Positions 28,661-38,690 are shown, numbered from the stretch's first letter. The stretch: DNA of 64,000 bases from Thalassotalea ponticola (GCF_041379045.1 NZ_CP166871.1:1550001-1614000); one strand, 5' to 3'. Translations and numbers: made by a program. Notes: generated by a model not told the origin, from the sequence alone.

Positions 28661-29407
28661 ATGATGAAACCCGCATTAGCCTTTGACAACCCTAAGAAAG
28701 CCACACGCTGGAAAGATATGGCTTGTGGTCAACTTGTCGTCGATCACGTTAACCAATATTTACAGTATTGGTGGCCTCGGATGTTTGGTTATCACTTATT
28801 AAAAATTGGCGATTTAAGCGCCGATATTGACAGCTCAACATCAAAAATAGGGCACAGTATCAGCGTTGGTGAACAAAAGGGGTTGGTTGATGTGATTGCC
28901 GATGTCGATGATTTACCTTTTATTGATGCCGGTGTTGATGTATGTGTGCTTGCACAGCAACTTGAATTTGCCGTTGACCCGCATCATATATTACGCGAGG
29001 CAGACCGAGTATTGATACCCAACGGCTACATGGTCATTTCTGGATTTAACCCAATATCGTTGGCGGGTCTTAATCGCTTGATCCCATTTAGGCGTCGCAA
29101 GCTCCCTTGGCATGGGCGATTCTTTACCCCGATGCGAGTCAAAGATTGGCTCAATTTACTGGGGTACGAAGTACTTGACGATCAGCGCGTGCTGTTTAGT
29201 TCACTGCACCCCAAAGTGAATCCGAATAGTTGGTGGTTTCAAGCCTGTCAACGCTTTGCAAACAAATACTTAACTGCTCTGGGATCCGTTTACGTTATCG
29301 TCGCTAAAAAGCGGGTTCATCCGTTGACGCCGATCCGACCAAAATGGCAGATGCGCGCCAGATTTAAACCGATTAACGTGTCAACGGTAGGACAAAATCG
29401 ATCATAA
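28661..29407 (+). CDS. SAM-dependent methyltransferase (YafS-like)
   Basis: A 248-residue class I methyltransferase-like protein adjacent and divergent to gloB, as yafS is in E. coli. The core has DVCVLAQQLEFAVDPHHILREADRVL (motifs around the post-beta4 region) and LIPNGYMVISGFNPISLAGL, typical of Methyltransf_11 proteins. The glycine-rich SAM motif is degenerate (HSISVGEQKGLVDV). Substrate unknown. No signal peptide. Confidence 0.8.
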   Translation: MMKPALAFDNPKKATRWKDMACGQLVVDHVNQYLQYWWPRMFGYHLLKIGDLSADIDSSTSKIGHSISVGEQKGLVDVIADVDDLPFIDAGVDVCVLAQQLEFAVDPHHILREADRVLIPNGYMVISGFNPISLAGLNRLIPFRRRKLPWHGRFFTPMRVKDWLNLLGYEVLDDQRVLFSSLHPKVNPNSWWFQACQRFANKYLTALGSVYVIVAKKRVHPLTPIRPKWQMRARFKPINVSTVGQNRS

Positions 29408-29473
29408 CAGTAAAGGCTGGATAACTGCGTCGCGATTGATGGCAGATATCACTGCCAGTGTTGGCCATAAAAA

Positions 29474-31066
29474 ATGGCGAGGGAAAATAATAAGGCAATG
29501 GACAAAACAGCGAAGGACAAAAAGCGCAACCATTTTTTGGTGGTAGATTTTGGCAGTCAATCACTGCGGGCGATGATTATCGATACCAACGGAATGACTC
29601 TGGCATCAGTGGTCGACGCTACCCCAGTTTGCCAACCCGAGGGACAAGCAACACAATCGGTTGAAGACATGTACAAACGCTGTGCGATGGCCGTCGATAC
29701 CGCGATTACTCGCTATATTACCCAGGGCTATAACGGCAATCAAATTATCGCTTTTGGTATTACCTGCTTGCGCAATACATTAGTTGCGATGGATCGCAAT
29801 AAGTCACCAATCTGCGACGCTATTTTATGGCAAGACAATCAATTAGCAACCAACATTCCTCGTTTAAAGATGTGGTTTCGAGCGATTTGTAAGGTGGTCG
29901 ATTTGTTTTATCCGCTGTCGTCACAAATTACCGATTTACAAGCTCAAGCGCCAATTAATAAATTGAGAAGTCGTCAGCCTGTAGCGCATCAGCAAATCCG
30001 ATTTTTGGGACACCTTTCGACGTACTTACACTATCGCCTGGCCAATGCGTTTGTCGACACAAGTAGCAATATGGTTGGTTATTTACCTCTTAATTTTAAG
30101 CACCACACGTGGCAACCAAAATGGCATTGGTATTACCAAGCATTTGCCTGCGAGCGAAAATGGTTACCTAAGTTATGCGCTCATGGTACTAAGCTTGCTG
30201 AGTTGCCGTTACAAAGGTTAACGAGTGAGCGAGTGAACAACGATACGCTTGCTTTTTGTGCATTAGCTAGTGATAAAGTAAGTGAAGCCATCGGCACCGG
30301 TTGTTATCGCGCTAACGACATCCACGTCAGTTTAGGTACAGCGATCAGTATCAGTGTTCTAACTGACCGCTTTATTGGCCCTAAACCGTTTTATCCTGCA
30401 TTTCCATTTATCGATAAAAACACCTTCGTCTGCGAGTCAATGTTAGAGGTGGGGATGCAGTTAATCAGTGATTTTATCGTTAAATTTGAACAACAACTGA
30501 CTCATATTTTACCGGCTGATCTGGTGTCGCTAAACCAAAAACTCGACTACGTCGATAGCGCGCTGTTAACTCGATTTGCTAACCGTTCAGAGACTGCAGT
30601 GTTCACTGGTGGAGAGAGTAGTTATAATCGCCATTCTAAAGTGGCTTGCGAACCACTGAGCTCACCTTCAACAAAACAGGTGTACTTTAATTTAAACGGG
30701 TATGTCAGTGGCTTGAGCTGGCAACAGGTATTGTCGCCAAATATCGACCACAGCGGTATATATTTAGAGCATATTAAAGTCATTTACGATGCACTTGCCG
30801 AGCAGATTTGCTTACAACTTGTCAACTTGTGCCAACGGCTTGCTATTTCTATTCACCAGGTATACATCAGTGGTGGTGGGGCAAACAGTCGTTACCTTTG
30901 CCAGCGTATTTGTCGACTGTTAGATACGCCGATTAATGTTAGCCAACATCAGCAACCGGGGGCCTTAGGAGCGGCAGTATGCCTTGCCTATTACAATAAA
31001 ACCTATACCGATTTACCCAGTGCCGTCGAGGCAATGGTACCTAAAGCGGTGCAACTGCTTCCCTAG
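29474..31066 (+). CDS. FGGY-family carbohydrate kinase
   Basis: A 530-residue sugar kinase-like protein. The N-terminal phosphate loop is VDFGSQSLRAMIIDTNG, ILWQDNQ marks the substrate lobe, and YISGGGANSRYLCQRI with QQPGALGAAV forms the C-terminal ATP site. No sugar transporter or isomerase is nearby, so the substrate cannot be inferred. An alternative start at 29498 (MDKTAKDKK) would remove eight residues; neither start has a strong ribosome-binding site. Confidence 0.82.
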   Translation: MARENNKAMDKTAKDKKRNHFLVVDFGSQSLRAMIIDTNGMTLASVVDATPVCQPEGQATQSVEDMYKRCAMAVDTAITRYITQGYNGNQIIAFGITCLRNTLVAMDRNKSPICDAILWQDNQLATNIPRLKMWFRAICKVVDLFYPLSSQITDLQAQAPINKLRSRQPVAHQQIRFLGHLSTYLHYRLANAFVDTSSNMVGYLPLNFKHHTWQPKWHWYYQAFACERKWLPKLCAHGTKLAELPLQRLTSERVNNDTLAFCALASDKVSEAIGTGCYRANDIHVSLGTAISISVLTDRFIGPKPFYPAFPFIDKNTFVCESMLEVGMQLISDFIVKFEQQLTHILPADLVSLNQKLDYVDSALLTRFANRSETAVFTGGESSYNRHSKVACEPLSSPSTKQVYFNLNGYVSGLSWQQVLSPNIDHSGIYLEHIKVIYDALAEQICLQLVNLCQRLAISIHQVYISGGGANSRYLCQRICRLLDTPINVSQHQQPGALGAAVCLAYYNKTYTDLPSAVEAMVPKAVQLLP

Positions 31067-31157
31067 CGCGGTATCGCTAGACCCTGTTTTTTGTCACCCA
31101 ATGTGGTTAATATAGCGTGATAGAGAGATAACAATGGCCAATACAATTGAGTAGCGC

Positions 31158-31916
31158 ATGCAAAGAAATGAATTTTTAACTTTATTAAATGGGATTTTGC
31201 AACCGGAAAGGATCAAGGATTACTGCCCTAATGGACTTCAAGTACAGGGCAGTGAGGCGGTTAAACGCATTGTCACAGGGGTGACGGCAAGCCAAGCTTT
31301 AATCGATGCGGCAATAGAGCACAAAGCCGATACCATTTTGGTTCACCACGGTTACTTTTGGAAAAATGAGTCGTACCCGATAACAGGAATTAAATATAAT
31401 AGAATCAAAGCTTTAATTGATAATGAGATTAATTTATTTGCATATCATTTACCGCTAGATATTCACGCTACCCTCGGCAATAACGCACAACTGGCCAAGC
31501 GCTTAGATATTGTAAACGTCAGCCCACTCGAACAAGGCAATGACCTCAGCGTGTCGATGCGTGGCGAGTTTACCTCTGTGTTGACCAGCGATGCACTGGC
31601 CCAGCGCATAGATACAAGTCTAAATCGTCCCTGTTTACACATTGCTGCACCGTCAAATAAACCAATAAAAACCGTGGCATGGTGCACAGGTGGTGGTCAA
31701 GGCTTTATCGAGCAAGCCGGTGCATTGGGTATTGATGCGTTTATCAGTGGTGAAATATCCGAGCAAACAACGCACTTAGCTAGAGAAATGGATATTCATT
31801 ATTTTGCCGCAGGGCACCACGCCACAGAACGCTATGGTGTGAAAGCACTAGGTGAATATTTGCAACAACAGCACGGCTTTGACGTGGTGTTTATCGATAT
31901 CGATAACCCCGCTTAA
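31158..31916 (+). CDS. Nif3-like dinuclear metal centre protein (YbgI type)
   Basis: A 252-residue member of the Nif3/YbgI family (labelled GTP cyclohydrolase 1 type 2 in some databases, without firm support). Metal ligands: VHHGYFW near residue 65, AYHLPLDIHATLGNN, and C-terminal GHHATERYGVKALGEYL. DYCPNGLQVQG is the conserved N-terminal motif. Bacterial members are ring-shaped hexamers with two metals per subunit. Function in the cell is unsettled. Preceded by ~90 bases after the kinase gene. Confidence 0.92.
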   Translation: MQRNEFLTLLNGILQPERIKDYCPNGLQVQGSEAVKRIVTGVTASQALIDAAIEHKADTILVHHGYFWKNESYPITGIKYNRIKALIDNEINLFAYHLPLDIHATLGNNAQLAKRLDIVNVSPLEQGNDLSVSMRGEFTSVLTSDALAQRIDTSLNRPCLHIAAPSNKPIKTVAWCTGGGQGFIEQAGALGIDAFISGEISEQTTHLAREMDIHYFAAGHHATERYGVKALGEYLQQQHGFDVVFIDIDNPA

Positions 31917-32149
31917 CGAGATGTTACATTGCACCTGTCACGGCACTTTATTGACTAATGTCGGTGACAGGGGCATGTCCATCGCCAAGTAAAAAGATGT
32001 TCAAATAAATCGAGCATATTCACTGCCTCACCAGATGCGCTTGAGCAGAAAATTCGAATTAATCGAACGACATATCAAATTTTTGATGATTTAAAAGTGC
32101 CGTTATTTAGATACAATGAAGGTACTTTAAACTCAAATGACCCAATGAT

Positions 32150-32716
32150 ATGCAACCTCAACAACACCAATCCATACAATCAGCGCGTGTTGACAAGTAT
32201 CGTTATCCACGCTTGGCTAAGTTACTGCACTGGTTAAGCGCTTTGACAGTTTTTTGTCTGTTTGGCGTTGGTTTGTGGATGGTTGAGTTAGATTATTATT
32301 CATCTTGGTATCGCACCGCACCACATTATCACAAGAGCGTCGGTTTGCTTTTGGCGTTAGTGATCGTCATTCGTTTTATCTATGTACAATGTGTGGTTAA
32401 AGCCAAGCCAGTTCAAACCCATGCAAAGTGGCAACAGAAGTCTGCTAAAGCGGCGCATTTGTTAATGTACGCGTTAATGATGGTGCTGTTCATGTCGGGA
32501 TATTTGATCTCTACTGCTGATGGACGTGCAATTGACGTGTTCAACTGGTTTTCGCTGCCTTCGTTAGGGGAAGTGATTAGTCAACAAGAAGATGTTGCTG
32601 GGTTGATCCACGAATACACAGCTTACGCGCTGATAGCGTTGGTGGTAATTCACGCTATCGCTGCAATTAAACATCACGTTATCGATAAAGACGATACGCT
32701 TAAGCGCATGTATTAG
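32150..32716 (+). CDS. Cytochrome b561 family protein
   Basis: A 188-residue membrane b-type cytochrome with four helices. RYPRLAKLLHWLSALTVFCLF opens the first helix with a haem-ligand His. HYHKSVGLLLALVIVIRFIY, AAHLLMYALMMVLFMSGYL and IHEYTAYALIALVVIHAIAAIKHH supply the others. These proteins carry electrons, often from ubiquinol. The next gene encodes YceI, and the pair cytochrome b561-YceI is widely conserved. Confidence 0.92.
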   Translation: MQPQQHQSIQSARVDKYRYPRLAKLLHWLSALTVFCLFGVGLWMVELDYYSSWYRTAPHYHKSVGLLLALVIVIRFIYVQCVVKAKPVQTHAKWQQKSAKAAHLLMYALMMVLFMSGYLISTADGRAIDVFNWFSLPSLGEVISQQEDVAGLIHEYTAYALIALVVIHAIAAIKHHVIDKDDTLKRMY

Positions 32717-32844
32717 GATGGTATAAGCACATCACGCTTGTTCTGCTTTGCTATAACAACAAGTATTGATTGAAGAAAATACAAACACAGGACAACGCGT
32801 TTTAGAGCTATATGAAACAAATTTTTTAACAACAGAGAAAGACT

Positions 32845-33405
32845 ATGAACAAGACTATTTTATCTACACTGCTAGTAGGTTGTATGGCGCTTTCACAAGC
32901 ACATGCCGCTGATTATCAAATCGATCACAAAGGTGCTCATGCATCAATTAACTTTAAGGTTAAGCACCTTGGTTACAGTTGGCTTACCGGACGCTTTAAT
33001 ACCTTCAATGGTAACTTTAGCTATGACAAAGACAACGTTGAAGCTTCAAAAATCAAGGTAAATATCGATACCGCGAGCGTCGACTCAAATCACGCAGAGC
33101 GAGATAAGCACTTGCGCAATGACGACTTTCTTGATGTCAGCAAATTTTCAACGGCATCGTTCGTGAGCACCAAAGTTGAAGATCTGGGTAATGACAAACT
33201 TAAAATCACCGGTGTTTTAACCTTGCAAGGCATTGAAAAAGAGCTTGTTATCGATGCAGAAAAAATTGGTGAAGGCGAAGATCCATGGGGTGGTTATCGC
33301 GCCGGTTTTGCGGGAACAACCAAAATTGCGATGAAAGATTTTGGCTATAAAATGGATTTTGGCGATATCATTTTTGACCTCCATATTGAAGGCATTCGTC
33401 AATAA
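32845..33405 (+). CDS. YceI-family periplasmic protein
   Basis: A 186-residue lipocalin-like protein with a signal peptide (MNKTILSTLLVGCMALSQAHA). The mature protein begins ADYQIDHKGAHASINFKVKHLGYSW, and GRFNTFNG, LRNDDFLDVSKF and FGDIIFDLHIEG are YceI hallmarks. YceI proteins bind polyisoprenoids such as ubiquinone or its precursors, which fits the neighbouring cytochrome b561. AGAAAG site before the ATG. Confidence 0.93.
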   Translation: MNKTILSTLLVGCMALSQAHAADYQIDHKGAHASINFKVKHLGYSWLTGRFNTFNGNFSYDKDNVEASKIKVNIDTASVDSNHAERDKHLRNDDFLDVSKFSTASFVSTKVEDLGNDKLKITGVLTLQGIEKELVIDAEKIGEGEDPWGGYRAGFAGTTKIAMKDFGYKMDFGDIIFDLHIEGIRQ

Positions 33406-33795
33406 CCAATAACCATCGTTCTAGTGCGTGTTGATCGTTGTTTAATCATTCTACTGAGAGATAAAAACAAAGCTAAACACGCCCAAGGTAACGGTAATCG
33501 AGTGTCGTTTACCGTTACCGAACGAGCTTTTATTGGCTTCTTTCTGACGTTAAAGTTGATAGCGTGATATATTTGCGTTATTAATCGTAAGTGGTTGATA
33601 ATAATTGACTTTATGTTTTGTACGTGATGGTAACGCGTAACCGTCATTGGCGCTTTTGTTATACTTGATAATGAAAAATGCGCTTGGTTTTACACCTATT
33701 TGAGCCAATGGCTGGTCGCGTTTACGACTCGGCCTCTGTTGTAGATTAAGCGACCATTTGTGGCAGTCGAACGGCGTCACTGTAACGGTTTTAAA
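33406..33795. other. Intergenic region between convergent yceI and the DUF885 gene
   Basis: 390 bases. An exact 11-bp inverted repeat (33487-33519) lies ~80 bases after yceI. A 76-codon minus-strand frame (33550-33780) exists but has no ribosome-binding site or recognisable family, so I do not call it. Confidence 0.5.
33487..33519. repeat. 11-bp inverted repeat between yceI and the DUF885 gene
   Basis: GGTAACGGTAA and TTACCGTTACC, loop 11 bases. There is no immediate T run on either strand. It could be a shared weak terminator of the convergent genes. Confidence 0.6.
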
Positions 33796-35679
33796 TCATT
33801 TCGACGCTATCCAATCATTGACACTTTTTTCCAAAATCGGCATTGGCAAAGAACCGTGTTCAACAACGGTTTGATTAAATTCAGCAAGTTCAAACTCCTT
33901 ACCCAAACGTTGTTTCGCCTGCTTTTGCAATGACACTATTTTTTCTAAACCGACGTAATAGCCTACTGCTTCTCCTGGCCATACTGCATAGCGATAAACC
34001 AATTGTTCGGCCTGTGTTTGCGTTAAGCCGACATTTTCAGCTAAAAAATTACTGGCTTGTATTTTATTCCAACGCATTGCGTGAAGGCCTGTGTCGACCA
34101 CAACGCCGGCGAGGCGAAGTAATGATTGACGTAAATAGCCAAGGTGGCTAAACGGCGCGTTGTCATACATCGCCAATTGCACTGCTAGTCTTTCGGCATA
34201 GGTTGCCCAGCCTTCGGTATAACTGTGAAAGGGAGCTATTTGACGTAAAACAGGAAGCTGGGTCAGTTGTCGCATCTTATTCTGTTGCAGTTGATGGCCA
34301 GGGTAAAACTGATGAAAGAGCAAAGTGGGTAACTCAAACTGGGTCACATTGGCAAGATCGTTTAAGTAAATTTGATAGCCATTGCCCGATGAAGCCTGGG
34401 TACTTGGCCGAATGACCATAGCACACTCATCGTTGTCAGCGTGTGGGGGCTGCCCTTTACTGACAGCTACAATGTTAAACAGCTCTGGCTTCCATAGCGA
34501 TTGTGAACCCGTTAACTGTTCACCCATGGCGTCAACTAAGGCGTTACCATCGTTTATTAAGCTTTGATATCCGTTGTTATTATTGGGGTAACGAAACCGC
34601 TTTTCGTAACTTAACGCTTTGAGTCGCTGTGCTACCGTGCCTTGCTGATAACCAAGTTGTACCAAAATAGAGTCGATATCGTCTACGGTTTGCTGTAACT
34701 GGCGAAGGCTGCGTTTGTGTATCTGCTCGGCAGAAAACTCGCTGTTAAGGACATCCTTTATTATGTAGCGATAAAACGCCATGCCATTGGGTTGTTGCCA
34801 TACCCCTGCGACCTCTCGTTGTTTACTATTCTGGTTGTTAATTAGGGCTATCACCTGTTGGTAAGCCGGTTGGATCTGCTCCGATAGTAGCGTCTCTAGC
34901 TGCTGTAACCACTCGAGTTTCTCAATATCCGTCATCTGAGTCTGCTCTAATTCACGGATAAAATGGCGATAGAGGTGTTGCTCGTTGGCAGGCGCAAAGG
35001 CAAGTTGTTGCAAAGACATACTGGCCTGATTTAATAACTCGCGAGCCGGAATCCAGCCACTGCCTGTGTCACTGATAAACTTTTGCTTAACTTGGTTAAT
35101 TTGCCCGGGAATTTGTTGCGCGGCTTGTAAAAATGCCTTGGCATCATCGCGAGTGCGAATGATAAATTTTTCACTTAGCGCATGGCCAATAGTCAACAAT
35201 GGACTATTTAAATGATTGATAATATACGGTTGATGGCCAAATTCGGGGGCGACAAAGCCCTGCGGATGCTGTTGTGAACCAGCGTATAATAAAAGCGCAT
35301 GTGCCATGGCGTGACGGTTATACTCTTGCTCTGGTTCACTATCCGGCGGGTACTTAAGCAGTAGGCTAGCCTGAGCGCGCATAAATTGCCGATATTGGTT
35401 TGTAATGGTCGGTTCAAAGTTGTCGACGACAAAGCTAGCCCCCATTGAAGAGTCTATCTCTGCTGGTAGATTCAAGGTCTGCGCGTATTGTCCTCTAAGT
35501 TGAAAATGGCGCTCAGTTGCGCGGGAGAACACTTTGTTGATGGGAGGCAGTTTTGCTTGTTGTGAAGCGCCTTCCACTTTAAGTTTGAGGTTGCGTTTTT
35601 CTTGTAAATCAATGGTTACTGTTTCATTGTCGGAACAGCCAGCTAATGTCACCGAGGCAAATAATACGATAAACTTCAT
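33796..35679 (-). CDS. DUF885-family lipoprotein, predicted metallopeptidase
   Basis: A 627-residue lipoprotein. The start at 35679 gives MKFIVLFASVTLAGCSDNE with the lipobox LAGC. The C-terminal half has FHQFYPGHQLQQNKM and EGWATYAERLA, the characteristic DUF885 motifs; the His and Glu are thought to bind a metal. Q/L-rich helical segments fill the N-terminal half. It is divergent from an M48 lipoprotein protease, so both may act in the envelope. An in-frame start 36 bases upstream would spoil the lipoprotein signal. Confidence 0.88.
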   Translation of the reverse strand: MKFIVLFASVTLAGCSDNETVTIDLQEKRNLKLKVEGASQQAKLPPINKVFSRATERHFQLRGQYAQTLNLPAEIDSSMGASFVVDNFEPTITNQYRQFMRAQASLLLKYPPDSEPEQEYNRHAMAHALLLYAGSQQHPQGFVAPEFGHQPYIINHLNSPLLTIGHALSEKFIIRTRDDAKAFLQAAQQIPGQINQVKQKFISDTGSGWIPARELLNQASMSLQQLAFAPANEQHLYRHFIRELEQTQMTDIEKLEWLQQLETLLSEQIQPAYQQVIALINNQNSKQREVAGVWQQPNGMAFYRYIIKDVLNSEFSAEQIHKRSLRQLQQTVDDIDSILVQLGYQQGTVAQRLKALSYEKRFRYPNNNNGYQSLINDGNALVDAMGEQLTGSQSLWKPELFNIVAVSKGQPPHADNDECAMVIRPSTQASSGNGYQIYLNDLANVTQFELPTLLFHQFYPGHQLQQNKMRQLTQLPVLRQIAPFHSYTEGWATYAERLAVQLAMYDNAPFSHLGYLRQSLLRLAGVVVDTGLHAMRWNKIQASNFLAENVGLTQTQAEQLVYRYAVWPGEAVGYYVGLEKIVSLQKQAKQRLGKEFELAEFNQTVVEHGSLPMPILEKSVNDWIASK

Positions 35680-35803
35680 CCGTAAAGCACGGTGACAGTA
35701 CGACAAAGGTGGCATACACTAGTCCTTACTTGTTTATTAACTTTATTGCTATTATTTAGTTATAGCTTATCCATTTATTTTGTTTATCAAAAAGACAGGC
35801 GTG

Positions 35804-36634
35804 ATGAAAAAACAATTGAGACGACTTCTTATTCCTACCTTATTAGTGGCCACCTTGTCTGCGTGTTCAACGTCGCCTACGGGGCGGTCGCAAATTTTGG
35901 CCTACTCGCCATCGCAGCTAAATAAAATGGGTGCACAATCATTTGCCGAAATGAAACAGAAAGTGCCAATATCAAAAGATGCCAAGGTTAACCAGTTCGT
36001 GCAATGTGTAGCTGATGCCATTACCGTTAATGTCAGTAAAAACACTTATGACGGGCAATGGGAAGTTGTTGTCTTTGACTCTGAGCAAATTAATGCGTTC
36101 GCTCTTCCCGGCGGAAAAATAGGGGTATACACGGGTATACTGCAGGTAACCGATGACGCAGACCAACTGGCGGCCATTATTGGCCATGAAGTAGGGCATG
36201 TGATTGCCCAACACTCGAATGAACGTCTGACTAATAGTAATCTGCAAACCGGTGCGGTGATCCTCGCAGGCGCACTGGCCTCTGAGGATAAACGGATGAT
36301 GACCATGGCCGCGGTAGGGCTGGGTATCCAATATGGTTTTGTGCTGCCATACAGCAGAACTCACGAAAGCGAAGCGGATATAATCGGTCAAGAGCTGATG
36401 GCCACCTCAGGCTTTAAACCAGAGGCAAGTGTTCAGTTGTGGCACAATATGGCCAAGGCATCGAACGGTGCACCACCTGAGTTTTTGTCAACGCATCCTT
36501 CGCACGACACGCGTATAAAAAATCTAACCAATCACTTACAAGTATCGGATCCGATCTACGCGCAGCGCTCAACTACGCCAACTTGTAAGAAGCCGGTAAT
36601 TAAGCCACCCGCCAAACAAAGCAAACAATCGTAA
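35804..36634 (+). CDS. M48-family lipoprotein metalloprotease (LoiP/YcaL-like)
   Basis: A 276-residue envelope zinc protease. Starting at 35804 gives MKKQLRRLLIPTLLVATLSACS with the lipobox LSAC; an earlier in-frame ATG lacks this. The active site is IIGHEVGHVIAQHSNE and the third zinc ligand region is THESEADIIGQELM. NAFALPGGKIGVYTGIL is conserved in M48 proteases that clear misfolded outer-membrane proteins. STHPSHDTRIKNL near the C-terminus is also typical. It is divergent from the DUF885 gene. Confidence 0.92.
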   Translation: MKKQLRRLLIPTLLVATLSACSTSPTGRSQILAYSPSQLNKMGAQSFAEMKQKVPISKDAKVNQFVQCVADAITVNVSKNTYDGQWEVVVFDSEQINAFALPGGKIGVYTGILQVTDDADQLAAIIGHEVGHVIAQHSNERLTNSNLQTGAVILAGALASEDKRMMTMAAVGLGIQYGFVLPYSRTHESEADIIGQELMATSGFKPEASVQLWHNMAKASNGAPPEFLSTHPSHDTRIKNLTNHLQVSDPIYAQRSTTPTCKKPVIKPPAKQSKQS

Positions 36635-36882
36635 TGTGATCACTGATTGGGGGCAGACAGACAAATAATCGCCGTATCTTCGGTCTCGTCTGCTTATCCC
36701 TCTTGCATGTGGTCTTAAAACAGCGGTGTACAAATACTCTGCTCAGATGACAAAAAATATGTTATGGGTTATTTATTCCTCAATCATGGCAATAATGTTG
36801 AGGATTGACGTCGTAGGGGGTTAATCCAGGCCACAGATTGTGTTAAACTTTCGCGCGATTTTTAATAAGGATAATTCCCAAT

Positions 36883-37497
36883 ATGTCAGAATTCACTTCT
36901 ATCGAACAACGCGTAAGCTACGGTGTAGGTCGTCAGTTAGGCGATCAATTACGCAACAACCCATATAAAGACTTTGACGTTTCTGCTGTACAAGCTGGCT
37001 TAGCTGATGCCCTAGCCGGTGCTGCTAGTCAAGTATCACAAGAAGACTTACAAGAAGCTTTCACTGTTGTATCGCAAAAATTACAAGAGCAAGAAGCTGC
37101 GTTAGCCAAAGAAGCAGCTGCGGCGGGTGAAGAATACCTTGCTGAGAACGCCAAGCGCGAAGAAATTACGGTAACTGAATCAGGTCTTCAATACGAAGTA
37201 CTTGTTGCAGGTGAAGGCGAAAAACCTGAAGCTGGCAGCACGGTACGTACACATTACCACGGCACATTTATCGATGGTAAAGTATTTGATTCGTCGTACG
37301 ATCGCGGTCAGCCAGCAGAATTCCCTGTACAGGGTGTTATCGCAGGTTGGACAGAAGCATTGCAAATGATGCCTGTAGGCTCAAAGTGGCGCTTACACGT
37401 ACCATACAACTTAGCATACGGTGAGCGCGGCTCTCAAGGTGCCATCCCTCCATATGCAACTTTAGTTTTCGACGTTGAGTTGTTAGCTATTTTATAA
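36883..37497 (+). CDS. fklB: FKBP-type peptidyl-prolyl isomerase
   Basis: A 204-residue PPIase of the FklB/FkpA group, matching E. coli FklB (206). The helical N-terminal dimerisation region (about 1-90) precedes the FKBP domain (about 110-204) with VRTHYHGTFIDGKVFDSSYDRG, PVQGVIAGWTEALQ and IPPYATLVFDVELL. There is no signal peptide, so it is cytoplasmic. AAGGAT site 8 bases before ATG; terminator immediately after. Confidence 0.93.
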   Translation: MSEFTSIEQRVSYGVGRQLGDQLRNNPYKDFDVSAVQAGLADALAGAASQVSQEDLQEAFTVVSQKLQEQEAALAKEAAAAGEEYLAENAKREEITVTESGLQYEVLVAGEGEKPEAGSTVRTHYHGTFIDGKVFDSSYDRGQPAEFPVQGVIAGWTEALQMMPVGSKWRLHVPYNLAYGERGSQGAIPPYATLVFDVELLAIL

Positions 37498-37498
37498 T

Positions 37499-37530
37499 TG
37501 AAAAAACGGGGTCTTTACCCCGTTTTTTTT
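37499..37530 (+). terminator. Terminator of fklB
   Basis: AAAAAACGGGGT pairs with ACCCCGTTTTTT around CTTT, followed by more T. Confidence 0.92.
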
Positions 37531-37643
37531 CGCGCGGATAATATCAAAGGCTTGTTTCGTTAGATGATTGACCAGCGAGCAACAAGGTACTCAATCGGCT
37601 AACAAAACAGGTTTTATCAAAACACTAGCAATAGAGAATAACA

Positions 37644-38444
37644 ATGATCAAAGTCGCAATTTTAGGATGTAATGGTCGAATGGGACGCAATCTAATGGCC
37701 ACTGCTATTGAACATAGCGATATTAGCTTAGTGGGTGGTAGTGTACGCCCTGGATCATCGCTAATTGGCAGTGACGGGGCAGAGATATGCGGACTCGGTA
37801 AACAAGGTGTGCCCGTAACCGATAAACTTGATGAGTTAAGCGATGCAGACGTGGTCATCGATTTTACCAGCGTTGAAGCGACGCTAGAGCACGTTAAGTG
37901 GTGCGCAAAACAAAAAAAAGCCATGGTTATTGGTACCACTGGGTTTTCGGCCGAGCAACTCAAGCTTATTGAAGATTGTGCAAAAGACACGGCCATCGTC
38001 CTTGCGCCAAATACAAGTGTAGGCGTTAACGTATTGTTTAAATTGATAGAAATGGCCGCTAACGTCATTGGTAATGACACCGATATTGAAATTTCAGAGG
38101 CACATCATCGGTTCAAAAAAGATGCGCCATCTGGTACGGCTATGAAAATGGGACAAGTGATAGCTAACGCTCTAGATCGGGATTTAGATAAAGTCGCGGT
38201 CTATGGTCGTCAAGGGCTAAGCGAAGAGCGCGATCGCAACACCATTGGTTTTGCCACGGTTCGAGCGGGTGACATTATTGGTGAACACACCGCTTTGTTT
38301 GCTGATCTAGGGGAGCGATTAGAAATCTCTCATAAAGCAACGTCGCGCAAGACCTTCGCCTTAGGCGCAATGAGAGCGGCGAATTGGGTCACCAGCGTGG
38401 AACCGGGTCTTTATGACATGCAAGATGTGTTGGGCTTGCGCTAA
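37644..38444 (+). CDS. dapB: 4-hydroxy-tetrahydrodipicolinate reductase
   Basis: A 266-residue enzyme of diaminopimelate/lysine synthesis that reduces the DapA product with NAD(P)H. The N-terminal Rossmann motif is [14 protein letters not shown], and [10 protein letters not shown] and [12 protein letters not shown] follow. The catalytic signature is [20 protein letters not shown]. Monocistronic, preceded by the fklB terminator. Lysine made here and lysine imported by the 23837-25393 transporter serve the same pool. Confidence 0.96.
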   Translation: MIKVAILGCNGRMGRNLMATAIEHSDISLVGGSVRPGSSLIGSDGAEICGLGKQGVPVTDKLDELSDADVVIDFTSVEATLEHVKWCAKQKKAMVIGTTGFSAEQLKLIEDCAKDTAIVLAPNTSVGVNVLFKLIEMAANVIGNDTDIEISEAHHRFKKDAPSGTAMKMGQVIANALDRDLDKVAVYGRQGLSEERDRNTIGFATVRAGDIIGEHTALFADLGERLEISHKATSRKTFALGAMRAANWVTSVEPGLYDMQDVLGLR

Positions 38445-38507
38445 GGCGCCCTAAGTTAACGGTTCAATGCAATATAAAATGTGTCTTTTCGTGCAGTTTG
38501 TTTTAAT

Positions 38508-38536
38508 TTGGTAACAAACACCTTAAAAAGTGTAAT
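38508..38536 (+). promoter_or_regulatory. Possible carAB promoter
   Basis: TTGGTA (38508-38513) and TGTAAT (38531-38536) are spaced 17 bases, about 155 bases upstream of the carA start. The -10 is imperfect. Confidence 0.35.
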
Positions 38537-38618
38537 ATTGTTGTGGACGAATGTACGTTTAAGACGTAAAATACGCGGAATTTGCCAAAAATTTGAAATT
38601 GGCTTAATTTCGAATTAA

Positions 38619-38660
38619 TAATGAACAATTGGCGTCTCAGGTTTAGGCAATTGTTCATTA
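38619..38660 (+). promoter_or_regulatory. 13-bp leader hairpin upstream of carA
   Basis: TAATGAACAATTG (38619-38631) is exactly complementary to CAATTGTTCATTA (38648-38660), with a 16-base loop. It ends 20 bases before the carA Shine-Dalgarno. No T run follows. A DNA operator for a dimeric regulator or an mRNA hairpin are both possible. Confidence 0.6.
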
Positions 38661-38690
38661 ATACTAAATTTCTTCACTATGGAGGTTAAA

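Noticed and set aside
33550..33780. 76-codon minus-strand frame downstream of the DUF885 gene
   Set aside because: It is protein-like in parts, but has no ribosome-binding site and no family that I recognise. It could be a remnant but the evidence is too thin.
38679..38690. ATG at 38679 as the carA start
   Set aside because: It overlaps the Shine-Dalgarno that serves the TTG and adds residues not found in CarA.
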